This document shows positions 31,456 through 43,511 of a DNA stretch of 64,000 nucleotides, in pieces. The notes beneath the pieces are model-generated. The model saw nothing but the letters and a program-made list of their open reading frames with translations. It did no database searches and was not told the DNA's origin. The stretch comes from Syngnathus acus. Taxonomy: Eukaryota > Chordata > Actinopteri > Syngnathiformes > Syngnathidae. Numbering within the stretch: position 1 is the first letter of the stretch; every line of letters begins with the position of its first letter. The stretch spans positions 7,962,884 to 8,026,883 of the forward strand of contig NC_051087.1 in the NCBI RefSeq assembly GCF_901709675.1, given 5' to 3'. Both the position numbers and the translations under genes were made by a program.

Positions 31456-34400
31456 GTAGAAATAAAACAAACTTTCGGGGTGTTTGTTTTAGCGCCGGTT
31501 TGGTCTTATTCCGTTTAAGAACTGGGATTACGCATGCAAATCAGACTGTGTGCATGCAACATGGGCGTGATGTGATGCGCACTGGAGGCAACATCCTGCT
31601 GGTTACGCAAAAAGCATCCTTGCGTAATCAAACGCGTGTCCAACTTGTCTCAAAGACGGGATGCGGTTACTTGCGAACTGCCTCCATGTAGTTCATGTTA
31701 AAACTGAGAAAGAAAACATCATCTATTAAAAAAAAAAAAAAAAAAAAAAGGTAGAACATTTGCGAGAGTGATTTAATTGGATCGGTTATGATGTTGGTCT
31801 ATGCACTCTACTGTATATAAATGATAACATAATGATCAAATATAATAGTGAGCTATAATTCCAAATGAAATATAACAGTTATATAATTACTAAATCACAG
31901 AATGTTAATGATCGCCTTTAACAGTTTATTTAAAAAAAATAATAAAAAAAGGCGACCATGCATAATGCAAAAGGCATCTTTTTAGGATGCAAGTACTGTT
32001 GGCCAATAAATCCATGACCACAGAAATGCGTGTGAGAAGGTTTACATTTTTTCCTACTGAATATCAGATTGTTAAAGGAGCAGTATTGATACCAACGAAC
32101 TCACACAAAACACAGAACAAGTGATGACTAAACCAATTATGGGAGTGATCGGAAGTAACCATGGTAACATCATATATTCATCTTCAAACTATAAAATAAT
32201 GTGTTATATCACTGTAAAACAATGATATTAAATTCCTCATTACTGTGGTTATTGATAATATTTCATAATTAAAAAAACAACACAAAAGGGGGCCAAAATT
32301 AGGTTATTGCATGCCGTTCATTGTATTTGCCCCCCACTCTTACTGGAATTAGATTAAAAATGTAGAACCATCTTCAAACTCAAACTGCCATTTCCTCTCT
32401 CGTGCTTCAAAGCACTGAGCCTAATATAAGCGGCATCACTGCCAAGTGCACGCTACACTTAAAGCATCAGTCGGACTTTTTTTTTGGGAATATGTTTTCC
32501 GTTTTCCAAGTCCCATCTGTGAAGAGGTGTCACATCTCCACACAAACACACACACATTGATTACAGTTGCAGGGAAGTGAAAACAGCAGCTTCGATGCTA
32601 CTGAGTGGAGGCCCTGAGCGTGATACTCTTCACTTCAACTGAAACAGCGTAGCAGAAAATCTGCCTTGAACATTTGTGGTGTATTTGTTGTCTCTCGAAG
32701 GGATTTACAGTCGGCATAGTTTGCACCATTTTTTTCAATCTATGACAGGAAGTAAAGGAAAGATGGCTTGCACTGCAACAGTTGTATTGAGTTGGGAGGA
32801 ATGAAGAACATAAATAAAGCCTTAGTCTGAGGGCACCCTGGCTAACCATGTAGAAGCAATAAAGTTTGTCCCCATGTGGCAAACACACCTTTATGAAGGG
32901 GGAGGATGTTCATCATGCTCATGTTGTGAGTGATGACAGTGTTGCACTGCAAACATTTACTCAGACTAGACTGAAACTAGAAGCCTCTTTTTGCCTCTCC
33001 AGGGATGATAACGACCCCATATGGTTAGGTGTCAATACTTTGGCATTAAGCTGATTTTCACCATTTCAGTATTGCTAATTTGTGGGCGTGGCTAAAATAG
33101 AACCTGGGAGTCTTGTATGAGTTGCTCCTCCCCGACGATGTAAAATAACTGATGGCATTAGCACACGTGCTAGCACACTAACCCTAACCCTAACCCTAAC
33201 ACGTGGCACAAAGCTAGATAGCTACGATGACAACTCCCTGAAAATGTATCATCCCTTCAGAGAGGCCACTTTAGTAGCTGCTTTAGAGCATCTCACTGTC
33301 AGCAAGAAGTGCGTGTCACTGCATGCATGTCACAAAGAGTAAGGCAGAAGTGTTGAGGGGGTGGGAGGGGCATTTTTAGTGTGGCCTGTTGATTGCCATG
33401 AGTGTGTGTGTGCACGTCACCCAGAGACAGATGGAAGGGCAATTGTGTATGTGTGTGTGTGTGGGGGGGGTGTTAATCAATACAGTTTTCATTTTGAGTT
33501 TTGTTTTATTAAATTGAATTACGATGAATATTTTTTCAGAGTACATATGATGATTGATTAGTTGGTTGGTTAATCGTTAGGAAATTCAGAGTACATATGA
33601 TGATTGATTAGTTGGTTGGTTAATCATTCGGAAATTAGGAATTAATTTTTTACTCATCTTGAAGTGATTGAGGCACAAAGTACGAGGTGTTCTGTGTGAC
33701 TGCAATTGGCAAACGGGCTCTTGAGTGTGTCTGTCTCTCTTGTCAAAAGAATTTAATTAAGCCATTTGCTTTTTAGAATTAATCATGGATTTTCATTTCT
33801 AAAAGCTTGTGCATTGGACAGTGCAAGTGTACCTAATAAGGTGTCCACACAGGTAGTATTAATTAATTGTGGATACTTGCCTTTCTTCCTGCAGAGCCAG
33901 TTGTGGCTGTGGCCATGATGTGTCTGCAGGAAATGAATATAAGCTAGCGTGATGTGTGTATGTGCGCGTGTGCGTGTGTGTGTGTGTGTGTGCGTGCGTG
34001 CGTGTTGAATACATTAGTTAAGATGTCAAAGAAATCCTGTGAGAGGTCGAGCAAGAAATCTGATTGTGGTTTGCCGAGGGGAGGATGTTGCCACGGTGAC
34101 GTTATGCTGACTAATAAAAGATGGGCTTGCTCTAGGGAGAGATAATTCTCCAGTTCCTCCCCCTTACAATTTTCTTCCTTTCATCCCACCGTTATTATTA
34201 ACTCTTATGTTTTTCTTTCTGTCACATCCATCTCCATTTCTTTCTTTCTCTACTTTATTGCGATTATCAGTGGACAGTGTTTGCCTCTTCCTGGACCTTT
34301 TCAGATGGCTCAGTTGGGAGAAAGATCCAATTATCTGAAACGCGATACGTTATAAATTTAGATGCACTCATAAATCAAAGTATATTTAAAATCTAACACA

Positions 34401-37400
34401 GACACCAATCCAACGGGGCTGTTTGGTACATGAAAGAACAAAACTTTGTTACAGCAAGGTTTCGAGTCATTTAGCAACAGAATGGTTGAATCGGTCATCT
34501 GGCGTACAGGGCAGATACCCGTTGGGCTGGCATCTTTTGGGGCCCATGCAATGTGGTGAGGTGCTCACAATGCTCCAAAACTTCTCAGTGTAGGTGAAAT
34601 AAATGGAATATTCTTCAGCAGAAAAGCCATTCACATACTGGCTAATTCTTCCAGGTATGATTTCTTTTGTGCATTGCATCATTTAAAGCCACCTAAGCAA
34701 GAACAACAGAATTATTTTGACTGCCATCTAACATATTAATAGCTGGTTGTTCCAAATTTGACTTGAGTTGAATGAGGACAAACGTGAAGTTGTTTGCTTT
34801 AGCCATCATGTACGCTAAATTCCCAGAGGAGTCAAATTCAAACTGGAATTCCTTTGCGCTCTCTTTCCTTGGCTGTCTTTATTTCAGAGCCTACATGAAA
34901 TTATTCAGGCAGCCTCTGAAAAACATCATAAGGATCAGAGACTTAATGTCAACACATCATCAAGAGACACATGTGTGCTTTTATCTCATGCAGGCTGCTC
35001 ACAGGTCTGTTTAAGAAGGCCTCAGATGTTCATTCTACTGGTGAGATTAGCCCATTTTTCTTTCAACTAAAATATATATTAATTGCAGAAAATTACGGCT
35101 ATTAAAGTTAAGATGGTAAATAAATGATTTCGGTGAATTTAGTCAAGATACACGGTTGTGAGCTCCCTTCGATTGAATTCTATTGACAAAAAGAACAAAT
35201 ATACAACTACCCCAAAAGGAGCGTTATCCATATACTTCAGTTTCCACCACTGTTATGTAAGAATTATAGAAATCAATACTACCCATAAATGCAATATCAC
35301 AGCACCAAACTGTTAAGATTCAATTAATGACTTACTAATATGACCTAGGTATGCAACAATGTAAATTACACTCACTAAAGATTCTTCAAAAATATTCAAT
35401 AGTAACAATACGAATATCAAATGCTGTTCAAAATGTCTTTTTTTTTTTTTCTCAAAATACTCTTTCAACCTTAAAGTCAACCTTGTGCCATCATCCGAGT
35501 GGTGCTGAAAGTTGGCGGAATCATCCGTTTGACATTTAATTTAAAGTCGAGAATTCGATATTCATAATTGACCCATGTTTTATTCTGTTAAAAGTAGAAG
35601 ATATACTTTGTGTGCCAAGTCTTGGAATAGAAAGTGCCTGGGGGCTCCGCACCATTTTTAAACACACAAATCCTGGGTTGTCCTCAAAATGTAGCAAGAG
35701 AGACGCTATTTTTATTTTAAGTGTTTGTCATTGTTTCGTGCAGGTATCAACAAAGGAAGCTGTTTTCGAATCAATCACTTCCCGGACGATAATGACTATG
35801 ACACAGACAGCTCGGAGTACATTCTACGTGAGTGTTCTTGGCGTTGTCATCCTCACACTCTTCAATTCTTAATCCTCTGGCCTTTGTCAAGTGCTGATGC
35901 CTTCATCACCAAGGGGGGGGCTTAATGAGTCATGACGTTGCCATCCCGCCGCCCCCATTAAATCCGGATGTCAGGACGCTAACTGGCTCAAAAGCAATGA
36001 CAAAGGGTGTGCCCATGACTAATTGGCCTTCCTCAAATCTTGTCACCCAAGAGACACCCACTTAATGTTGTAGTTCAATCAATGTCAATGTAATTAATAT
36101 AAATACAATAAAAAAAATGATACTAATATATTGATATAATAATACCAGTGAGGAATAATACATTTTCCCCCCTCTATCAATAAAATTTGATTTTTACCTA
36201 CCATATTTTCCGCTCTATAAGGCGCACCTAATAACCTCCAATTCTCTCAAAAGCCGACAGTGCGCCTTATAATCCGGTGCGCCTTATATATGGACCAATA
36301 TTGAGCCATTACAGCAGGCGTGTCTAAATATATGGATTTATATATGGATAAAGTTTTAAAATGGGCCATTCATTGAAGGTGCGCTTTATAATCCGGTGCG
36401 CCTTATAGTGCGGAAAATACGGTAATTAATTGGATCAGTTGAGGATAATGGTCATATTCATGGTGTAAAAAGTGTAAAAAGTATTTGTAATATATATACC
36501 TATATACGTATAATTTTTTTTTTACATGACAAAAACCTAGCAATCAATCAAAGGCCCTGTACCCTACCAAATGCAAGCTTTTCTACTCACTCACAATTAA
36601 ACAAACTTTACTGATTAAATTCCTTGAGTCAACAATGACAATGGATGCAATGATCAGTTTAAAAACACGGAAATGAAAAATAAATTCTCCAACTTTTGTT
36701 GCTAATGATATATATCAGCTATGACTCACTCACACGCCACTTTCAATTATAGTAACGCCCGCTTTTCTTTTTTTTTTCCATCATGTCAGGTATCGTGCGA
36801 GCCTCCAGCCTCTTCCCCATTCTCAGCACCATCCTCCTGATGCTGGGTGGCCTGTGTGTTGGTGTCGGGCGCATCTACACCAGGAAGAACAACATCCTGC
36901 TCAGTGCTGGGATTCTCTTTGTGGCTGCAGGTAACGCCATACTCACGAGAAGACATCCACAGTCATCTCTGCTTCACCAATTTATTATTCTCTTCCAATG
37001 GCAATGTTAAAAATTACATAGATCCTCCTATGGGTTCATACATACATATATCTGAAATAACTTAAGGTGCTGATTAATGATTTTTTCATTTTCCCTCCAG
37101 TCAATCAAGGTGATGTCATCACGTCTCCATCCAGATTGCAACAAAGCTTTCTAATCCGTTTTTCCTCCGTCTCCTCAGGTTTGAGCAACATCATCGGCAT
37201 CATCGTCTACATCTCCAGTAACGCTGGCGATCCCAGTGACAAGAAAGACGAAGACAAGAAAAACCATTATAACTACGGCTGGTCCTTCTATTTTGGCGCC
37301 CTCTCCTTCATTGTGGCAGAGTCAGTCGGAGTACTCGCCATCAACATATACATCGAGAAAAACAAAGAGACGCGCTTCCGAGCCAGGCGTGACTTTATCA

Positions 37401-37693
37401 AATCCATGACTTCCTCTTCGCCATACGCGCGCATCCCGAGCTACCACCGCAGACGGAGGCGCTCGCGCTCCAGGTCGTTGGAGCTCTCCCCGGGGGGGAT
37501 GAAGCGGGGGGGAGGATTTGGCGGGGAGATGAGCATGCAGGTGGGAGACATATCCCTATACACCTTCCGCACTGACCCTTTGAAGGCAGGCAGGCAATAC
37601 AGTCCTGAGAGTGACTCTGGCTTCTTGCAGGTGCACAACTGCTTCCAGGAAGATGTGAAAGATGGAGGCAACAGGAGGACCACACCCGTATGA
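31233..37693 (+). CDS. cacng4: Voltage-dependent calcium channel gamma-4 subunit (type I TARP)
   Basis: A four-pass TARP that in mammals binds AMPA receptors and controls their trafficking and gating. Four coding exons (31233-31455, 35744-35827, 36790-36930, 37179-37693) join in phase to give 320 residues (human 327). TM1 is about residues 9-30. The loop has NAT and NAS glycosylation sites, then GLWRICC and [17 protein letters not shown]2 is about 108-131, TM3 137-162 and TM4 185-210. The cytoplasmic tail has an Arg/Ser-rich stretch ([10 protein letters not shown]) and ends RRTTPV, the type I TARP PDZ ligand for PSD-95-like scaffolds. The ATG at 31233 has a strong context (G at -3, G at +4) and gives [12 protein letters not shown], colinear with human MVRCDRGLQ. 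Four coding exons is normal for gamma-2/3/4/8. Confidence 0.96.
33178..33200 (+). repeat. Short interstitial telomeric repeat
   Basis: Three perfect CCCTAA units preceded by CTAA, inside cacng4 intron 1. Confidence 0.85.
33535..33634 (+). repeat. 50-bp tandem duplication
   Basis: TTCAGAGTACATATGATGAT begins at 33535 and again at 33585. The two 50-bp units differ at only a few bases near their ends. Confidence 0.9.
33955..34006 (+). repeat. GT-rich microsatellite
   Basis: A GT/GC alternating run, with a pure GT core at about 33976-33990. Confidence 0.9.
35744..35827 (+). CDS. cacng4: cacng4 coding exon 2
   Basis: The acceptor is gtttcgtgcag and the donor ctac|gtgagt. It encodes [20 protein letters not shown] and then SSEYIL. 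Confidence 0.95.
35828..36789 (+). other. cacng4: cacng4 intron 2
   Basis: A 962-bp intron carrying the short inverted-repeat element at 36199-36424. Confidence 0.85.
36199..36424. mobile_element. Short inverted-repeat DNA element (MITE)
   Basis: 226 bp with imperfect terminal inverted repeats: TACCATATTTTCCGCTCTAT at the start pairs with ATAGTGCGGAAAATACGGTA at the end. Internal copies of TAATCCGGTGCGCCTTATA repeat the terminal motif. I recognise it as a common fish repeat but cannot assign a superfamily, and there is no open frame. Confidence 0.75.
36790..36930 (+). CDS. cacng4: cacng4 coding exon 3 (TM2, start of TM3)
   Basis: The acceptor is ccatcatgtcag and the donor gcag|gtaacg. It encodes [17 protein letters not shown] through [11 protein letters not shown]. 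Confidence 0.95.
37179..37693 (+). CDS. cacng4: cacng4 terminal coding exon
   Basis: The acceptor is cgtctcctcag. It encodes the end of TM3, TM4 and the whole cytoplasmic tail, ending NRRTTPV with stop TGA at 37691-37693. The gamma-5-type intron in TM4 is absent. Confidence 0.96.
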
Positions 37694-37846
37694 GCGCTCT
37701 TGTCTGACTTTACAATACGAGAGATATTACTTGACTGTACGTGTCTGTGCAGTGACATCAACAAGTATTTGCCCTGTTCCCAAATTATTATTTTTTTCAT
37801 TGTTTCCCCACTTGTCATCAAATAAATTGAAATATAAGACACGGTT

Positions 37847-38071
37847 TCCTCCCACATCCCAAAAAACATGCTTGGTAGGCCGATTGAAGACTCCAAATTG
37901 TCCCTAGGTGTGAGTGCGAGTGCATATGGTTGTTTGTCTGTGTGCCCTGCGATTGGCTGGCAACCGGTTCAGGGTGTCCCCCGCCTACTGCCCGATGACG
38001 GCTGGGATAGGCTCCAGCGCTCCCGCGACCCCCGTGGGGACTAGGCGGTTCAGAAAATGGATGGATGGATG
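37847..38071 (+). mobile_element. 5'-truncated tRNA-SINE with 9-bp target duplication
   Basis: The body (tcctcccacatcccaaaaaa, gcgattggctggcaaccggt, ggctgggataggctccagcg) ends in a (TGGA)n tail. The 9-bp sequence GACACGGTT flanks it at 37838-37846 and 38072-38080. The tRNA-like head present at 63603 is missing. Confidence 0.8.
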
Positions 38072-38729
38072 GACACGGTTAACCCAGATAAACAAAGGGC
38101 AGTTTTAAAATGGTGATTTGATTCATGAAGGGGAAAAAAAATAATATTCCACGCTACCTGGCCTGGTGTGACAAATTGCAATGAGTCTTCGACGACTCTG
38201 TGGGATATTTTTGCTCAGTTCTCCAACCAGAACATCACAGGGCCAGGTAGCTGAAGTGAATGTTTCTTTTCTCTTGATGAATTAAATCATTTAAAATTTG
38301 CGTTTTGTTTACTTGGGCTATCTTTGTTAAATAAACTAGTTGAGGGGATGTTCACACATTTGATGATCTTAAACATTAATGTGGGGAAACTATGGGGGGA
38401 AAAAAGGAATTTGTGGAGAGGGAAAATAAATGAATATTATATTAATGGCAATATGGCAATCAGAATAGCCAAAGCCGCAATCAGCTTTTGCACGGATGTA
38501 TGGAGACTGCGCTGCTTTGTTGGCTGGAATGAGTCCATTATAGTCCATCGAAAGCGAAGATTTGCAAACTGGCGCATGAGATCCCAAGACCATGTGAGTA
38601 GTCTACTTCAAGCCTTAAATGTCAAGGTGGTCGAGTCTTAATAGTCGACTAATTAGTTGAAGTCCTAGTATATATGTACAATAAATGCAGAAGTATCCTC
38701 ACTTATAGATGGACATACCCAAAAAGAAT

Positions 38730-38990
38730 TCATCGATCCATTCACAGTGCTTATCCTGATGAGGGCTGCAAGTACTTCGGATGAAAGGAGAGATTTGCCC
38801 TGGACTGGTCGCCAGCCAATTGCTGGGCACATAAAGACAGACAATCATGCACACTAACACTTAGCGACAATGTTGAGTCTTCGAGTTTTGAGTTCACCTA
38901 ACGTGCTTGATTTTTTGGAATGTGGGATGAAGTACCCGAACTTCAGAACTGTGAGGCAGTTGTACTAACTGCTCGTTCACCGGGCTGACC
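38730..38990 (-). mobile_element. Diverged SINE copy, reverse orientation
   Basis: atcgatccattcacagtgct, ctggactggtcgccagccaa and ggaatgtgggatgaa correspond to the minus-strand order of the SINE copy at 63261-63603. Confidence 0.6.
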
Positions 38991-40165
38991 GCATACACAA
39001 TTTAGACTGATGGTGACTTGCGATTTAAGTTGTCACTTATATTGCTGCTGTTCCACTGACGCCCTGTGGGTAGCAGTAAAATACATGTTTCAACCTGATT
39101 TTAACCATCAATGGAATCAAAGAAGAGGACTATGCATCATATCATGGCCTGACTGTGGACTAAAAGTAAAACAAAGACATAAGCTTCATTTATTATTTGT
39201 GCCTTACTTTAAGATGAAAAATTACAGCGCAACCACAAAATCTTTTTGCTGTCTTGTGACAAATCGTATAAAAAAAGATTTTACTGCCATTTTGCAAAAG
39301 GAGATGTTACGTGATAAAAACGGATAGTTGCTCGATAGAACCTCTTAACTGAAGCAAGTCTCATCTACAAAAATGTTTACGAAAAGTATGTGTTGTTTTC
39401 TTTAACAGCTGGTGCTATGCTCTCCTCTTACAAAAATGTGTACAAAAGCCTCCTAAAAATTTTGTTAGCTCTAGTTTTTGTGTTCACAATATGTGAAATG
39501 TGCTAAACAGCTCTGAAACATTGCCACATGCTTTTAACGTGCTTTTTGTAAATACGGACATGTCTTGCAAATTATGAACGACAAAACATATTCCAGGGTA
39601 CATCCGAAGCATGCGTGTTAATTTAAATCGGTATAAATGCGTGTCGATTGCTCAGGGACGGTATCAAGGACAAATGATAATTTGTTGGAGTTCAGGAAAA
39701 AGCAAGCAGCTCCTACTTCTTTTGTTTACAAGAAAAGCAAATACTGTATTTCATTTGGTATAAAAAAAAAAACCTCCATGTCCTAGCTTGGTTGCATGGC
39801 CAACTTGAATAAGAAAGCGCCACACAAACATTACATTTCATAGGCTGTTGAATGATTCCAGCCACATTATGAGAAAATACAGTATGTAGTATGTTTGCTT
39901 TTTGTAACTAAACGGGACTGTTACAACAAGGTGTATGATATTTACATGTCTCTGTTAGGAACTAGTTGCCTTTGCGCTCAGATAATTTGGGTGTTACAGA
40001 AAATGACGTATTTTCTGCCATCCTGAGAATTCTTTCTTTGAATTGGCTATTTCATAGTAATGGTGCCACTGTTGCATGTTGGTTGCTTTGTTTGCATACT
40101 TGCAGAACCTGTTGGCTTATTTCAGTACAGTTTACAATAAATTTTATAAAGTGATGTCATGTTTT

Positions 40166-42480
40166 TTTGTTTTTTTTTAAATGAGCAATGTTGTTATTTA
40201 GAGTTGAATTGGGGTTCAATAAAAATGAGGGAGAGATGTGCTCGTTGACCGGAGAGGTTATATTTGTCCACTGATGCAGGCATGTTGTGCCGTAACGCTG
40301 GAAGGCAGACAGTCAGCCAATGCGAGGTGTTAAAGTGAAAATGCTCGATCAAACATAATGCTTGACTGAGCTAACAAGCTGCTGAACGCTTCCTCTCCAG
40401 TCTAGTAACATAAGATCAAGCAAAGCGGCTGTTGTCTGTGGCACGGCCATCTAGAATATCACACACATTCTTGTTATTTTACACACTTGAGTTGCATCAA
40501 AGATTTTCAATATGTTGCCCAGTTTGGAATCGGTCAAACTCATCCTCATGTGCTTGGCGAGCGTCGTTGGAGAGTCTCTGCAACAGAGCCTTGATTTAGG
40601 ATGGACTTATTTTGAGTCCACTTGCGTGCGTAAATGTAGCTTGCTGTTGCCAAACAGGTCGTATGACCTTTCTTCCTCTGCGGTCCTGAATTAGGGTGTT
40701 CGCTCAGCCAATACTGTTTACTTGACACCCGTGGATCTGCTCTGACATTTTTATCCACAATGAAGCTTGTGCCCTAATCCTTCTTGTTAAGTCCAGTGAT
40801 ATATAGTGCCTCCTCCACTAATTGACAAGAGATTGTCATGGGTCACCTTTCCGTGCACTCACATAGTCGCCATTAGGTTGAGGTGCAAGAATGACACATG
40901 CTGGGCTGATGTGACAAATAGAAGACGACACTACAGTTCATATATCAGTCCTTGAGATTCCCAAAAACAATCAAATGACACATACTAAACAAAACATTTA
41001 CATCCAATGGGTGTTTATTTTAGGAGTAGCGTCCTTGTTTATGTGAAACATTCCTACGCGTCAAGAAATTTGCTTCACATGTATTGAGACTTTCTTTTCC
41101 TTTTTTGGAGAAGCATATCACAAACAGGTGACTATTTTTTTCCTGACCATGTCACATGTTTGTTCAGACAATGGTTGTGAGTGAGAGAGCGAGATTTGAG
41201 TCTTTGAGTTTATCTTTTACGAGCGGGATGGCGATTGTTATTGATAATCGTTGAGAGTTTATGGTGCATTTGCTCATGCATGAACAATCGTTTCAAGCCC
41301 AAGCACACCATAGTGTCTTCAAACTACTCAAACATTCCAAAATGTCCCATGTAGAAAATCAATCGTCAGTTCAAAAGGATGAGAACCTCATTCAGCTTTA
41401 ACCCGTGAAGAAGTGTCTAAGTCAGATGGAGCTTCTGCCCCCTGGCAAGATTGCCTCTCCACAGGCACCCACTCTCTTCTTAAGTTCTTGAAAGTGTTAA
41501 ATGGCTGACATTTCTCCCGGCAGGGGTCTTTATACCCTGCTTCCTGTGGATATTGGTGCCATGCAGTGGATCCGGCAACGACAGGGGAGACATCTGTCAC
41601 TGTGATGAGGCTCGGTTTAGCCCTGAGCAATCCGAGTTGGAGTATATCCTTTCATTTGAATCGTGAAACACACCAGATATTGATGCTTGACCTCATTATC
41701 CGATATGTAACGAGCAAAAAACATCACTTGTTTTAGGGGCAACTTTCCCCAAGTCACATCCGGAACTACTGATTCTTTCTTTATTGAAAATACTCAGAGT
41801 TCCAAATGACTGATAAATAAACCAAAATCTTGGACAAATCCGACAGACCTTTTTTCAGAGATGCCGCAAATTAAAGGAAAATAATAATTCACAATTATAT
41901 CTTTTATCTATCCCCCACTTGTCTAAACATGCTACCCTAATTATTATTGCATTTGTGGAATATGAATTGGGCAGAAAAATTCAGTCGTGTCAGGGGGCGG
42001 CCATTTTGCAACTTGCTGGCGAGTGTAAATGACATCACAGTGTCTCAGGGCGCACCTTGCAAACATCACATGACCAAACACAGAAAACAAGTGGCAGGCG
42101 TTACCACAATGCACCTGATAATTTGGTAACAGAAAGCAGACTTTGCCCAGCCTAAAAATCCTTAGTTATATAAGTCTAATTTTTAGCGTGTTTATGAACG
42201 GAATTTGGTATACACACTATTTAAAGGAGGGAGAAAAAAAAAAAAAAAGAGTGGTTGCCAGTTAATGTTGATATGTTGGATCTTTATGGAATAGGTCTTG
42301 GTTTATTATTACTTTCCCATAAAATTCTGAAGGGGTTCAGAGGTTCAATTTATTCGAACATGCTGAGAGCAACGGGATAGGCACACAACTTGACTCATCG
42401 GTCACATTTATAGAATTACAAACACACCCCCGGCCGGCCCCATTTGAAAACACCAACCGCCACATGCAGCGTCCCACCAC
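40166..42480. other. cacng4-cacng1 intergenic region
   Basis: No gene or recognised repeat beyond short A-runs (such as 42233-42248). Confidence 0.6.
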
Positions 42481-42791
42481 CACTATCCCGTTTGCTTGCA
42501 AAGGCAGACACAGTTGGTTTGGTCATCAGCTTTTCTGATCTACCTCAACAGCTGTGCCTCTAAACTTGCAGCCCCCTCGGTCACAGCGAGCAGGATAAGG
42601 ATCATTAGTGGGACGGAGGAGTTTGACCCTCTTCATTTCGAAGCACAGGCACACACTCAAAGCGCAGATAGAGCGACAGGAAGACAAAAGCTTGCCGCTG
42701 ACTCATTCAAGTGGAAAGAGTCATCGATTGTGTATACGAGCAAAAGATATTTTTATTTCTTTGCTGGATTGAACACTGATCACCTGGGAGC
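42480..42791 (+). promoter_or_regulatory. cacng1: Probable cacng1 promoter-proximal region/5'UTR
   Basis: Directly upstream of the cacng1 ATG. E-boxes are present: CAGCTG at 42549-42554, the type preferred by myogenic bHLH factors, and CACCTG at 42781-42786. This would fit a muscle gene, but such hexamers are frequent by chance and the transcription start is not visible. Confidence 0.3.
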
Positions 42792-43029
42792 ATGGAAAAG
42801 CGCATCAAGATCAATATTGCCATTTTTGTGCTGCTGGTGGGCATGGCCTGCATGTTCACGGCCGTGGTGACGGACTACTGGGCCGTGCTGAGCCCCCAGG
42901 TGAAGAAGGTCAATGAGACGTGTGAGGCGGCCCACTTTGGCCTTTGGAGGCTGTGTAAGAAGCATATCTACATCAGCGCTGACGTCTACGATGAGAAGCA
43001 TGGCTGCGGACCCATCACCCTGCCTGGAG
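42792..43029 (+). CDS. cacng1: cacng1 coding exon 1
   Basis: It encodes [17 protein letters not shown] through CGPITLPG, with donor ggag|gtgagg after phase 1. Confidence 0.95.
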
Positions 43030-43288
43030 GTGAGGCGTGGTGTCATCTCATTGTATTCCACTAAAACAGAACATGTTTGGATGGATAATGTCCAGCTGAT
43101 TCCTCATAAGCTAGCAAGGGGAGAGATGCTGCTGCAGGTCAAGGTCATTCACGTTAATGAAAACTCATGAAAAAAACAAAAATCCCCAAAGCATCTTTTG
43201 TTTATGAAATGAAATAAAAATGATAGCGAACTGAAATGACATTTTACGTGCATATATATACCTATATAAACATAAATATGTATGTATA

Positions 43289-43325
<37 letters not shown>

Positions 43326-43474
43326 GCATATAAATATGTATACAGACATACATATATATATATATATATATATATGCATATAAATATGTATACATATATA
43401 TATATATATATATATATATGCATATAAATATGTATACACATATATATATATATATATGCATATAAATATGCATG

Positions 43475-43511
<37 letters not shown>

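Larger units (their letters stand above)
31456..35743 (+). other. cacng4: cacng4 intron 1
   Basis: A 4.3-kb intron with no supported exon. It holds an A-run (about 31727-31749), a short telomere-type run (33178-33200), a 50-bp tandem duplication (33535-33634) and a GT microsatellite (33955-34006). Confidence 0.8.
37694..40165 (+). other. cacng4: Probable cacng4 3'UTR
   Basis: AATAAA occurs at 37821-37826 and at 40136-40141. The latter is followed by gtgatgtcatg and a long T-rich tract, a good downstream element, so it is the better distal site. The region contains the SINE at 37847-38071 and a diverged SINE at about 38730-38990. Confidence 0.5.
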
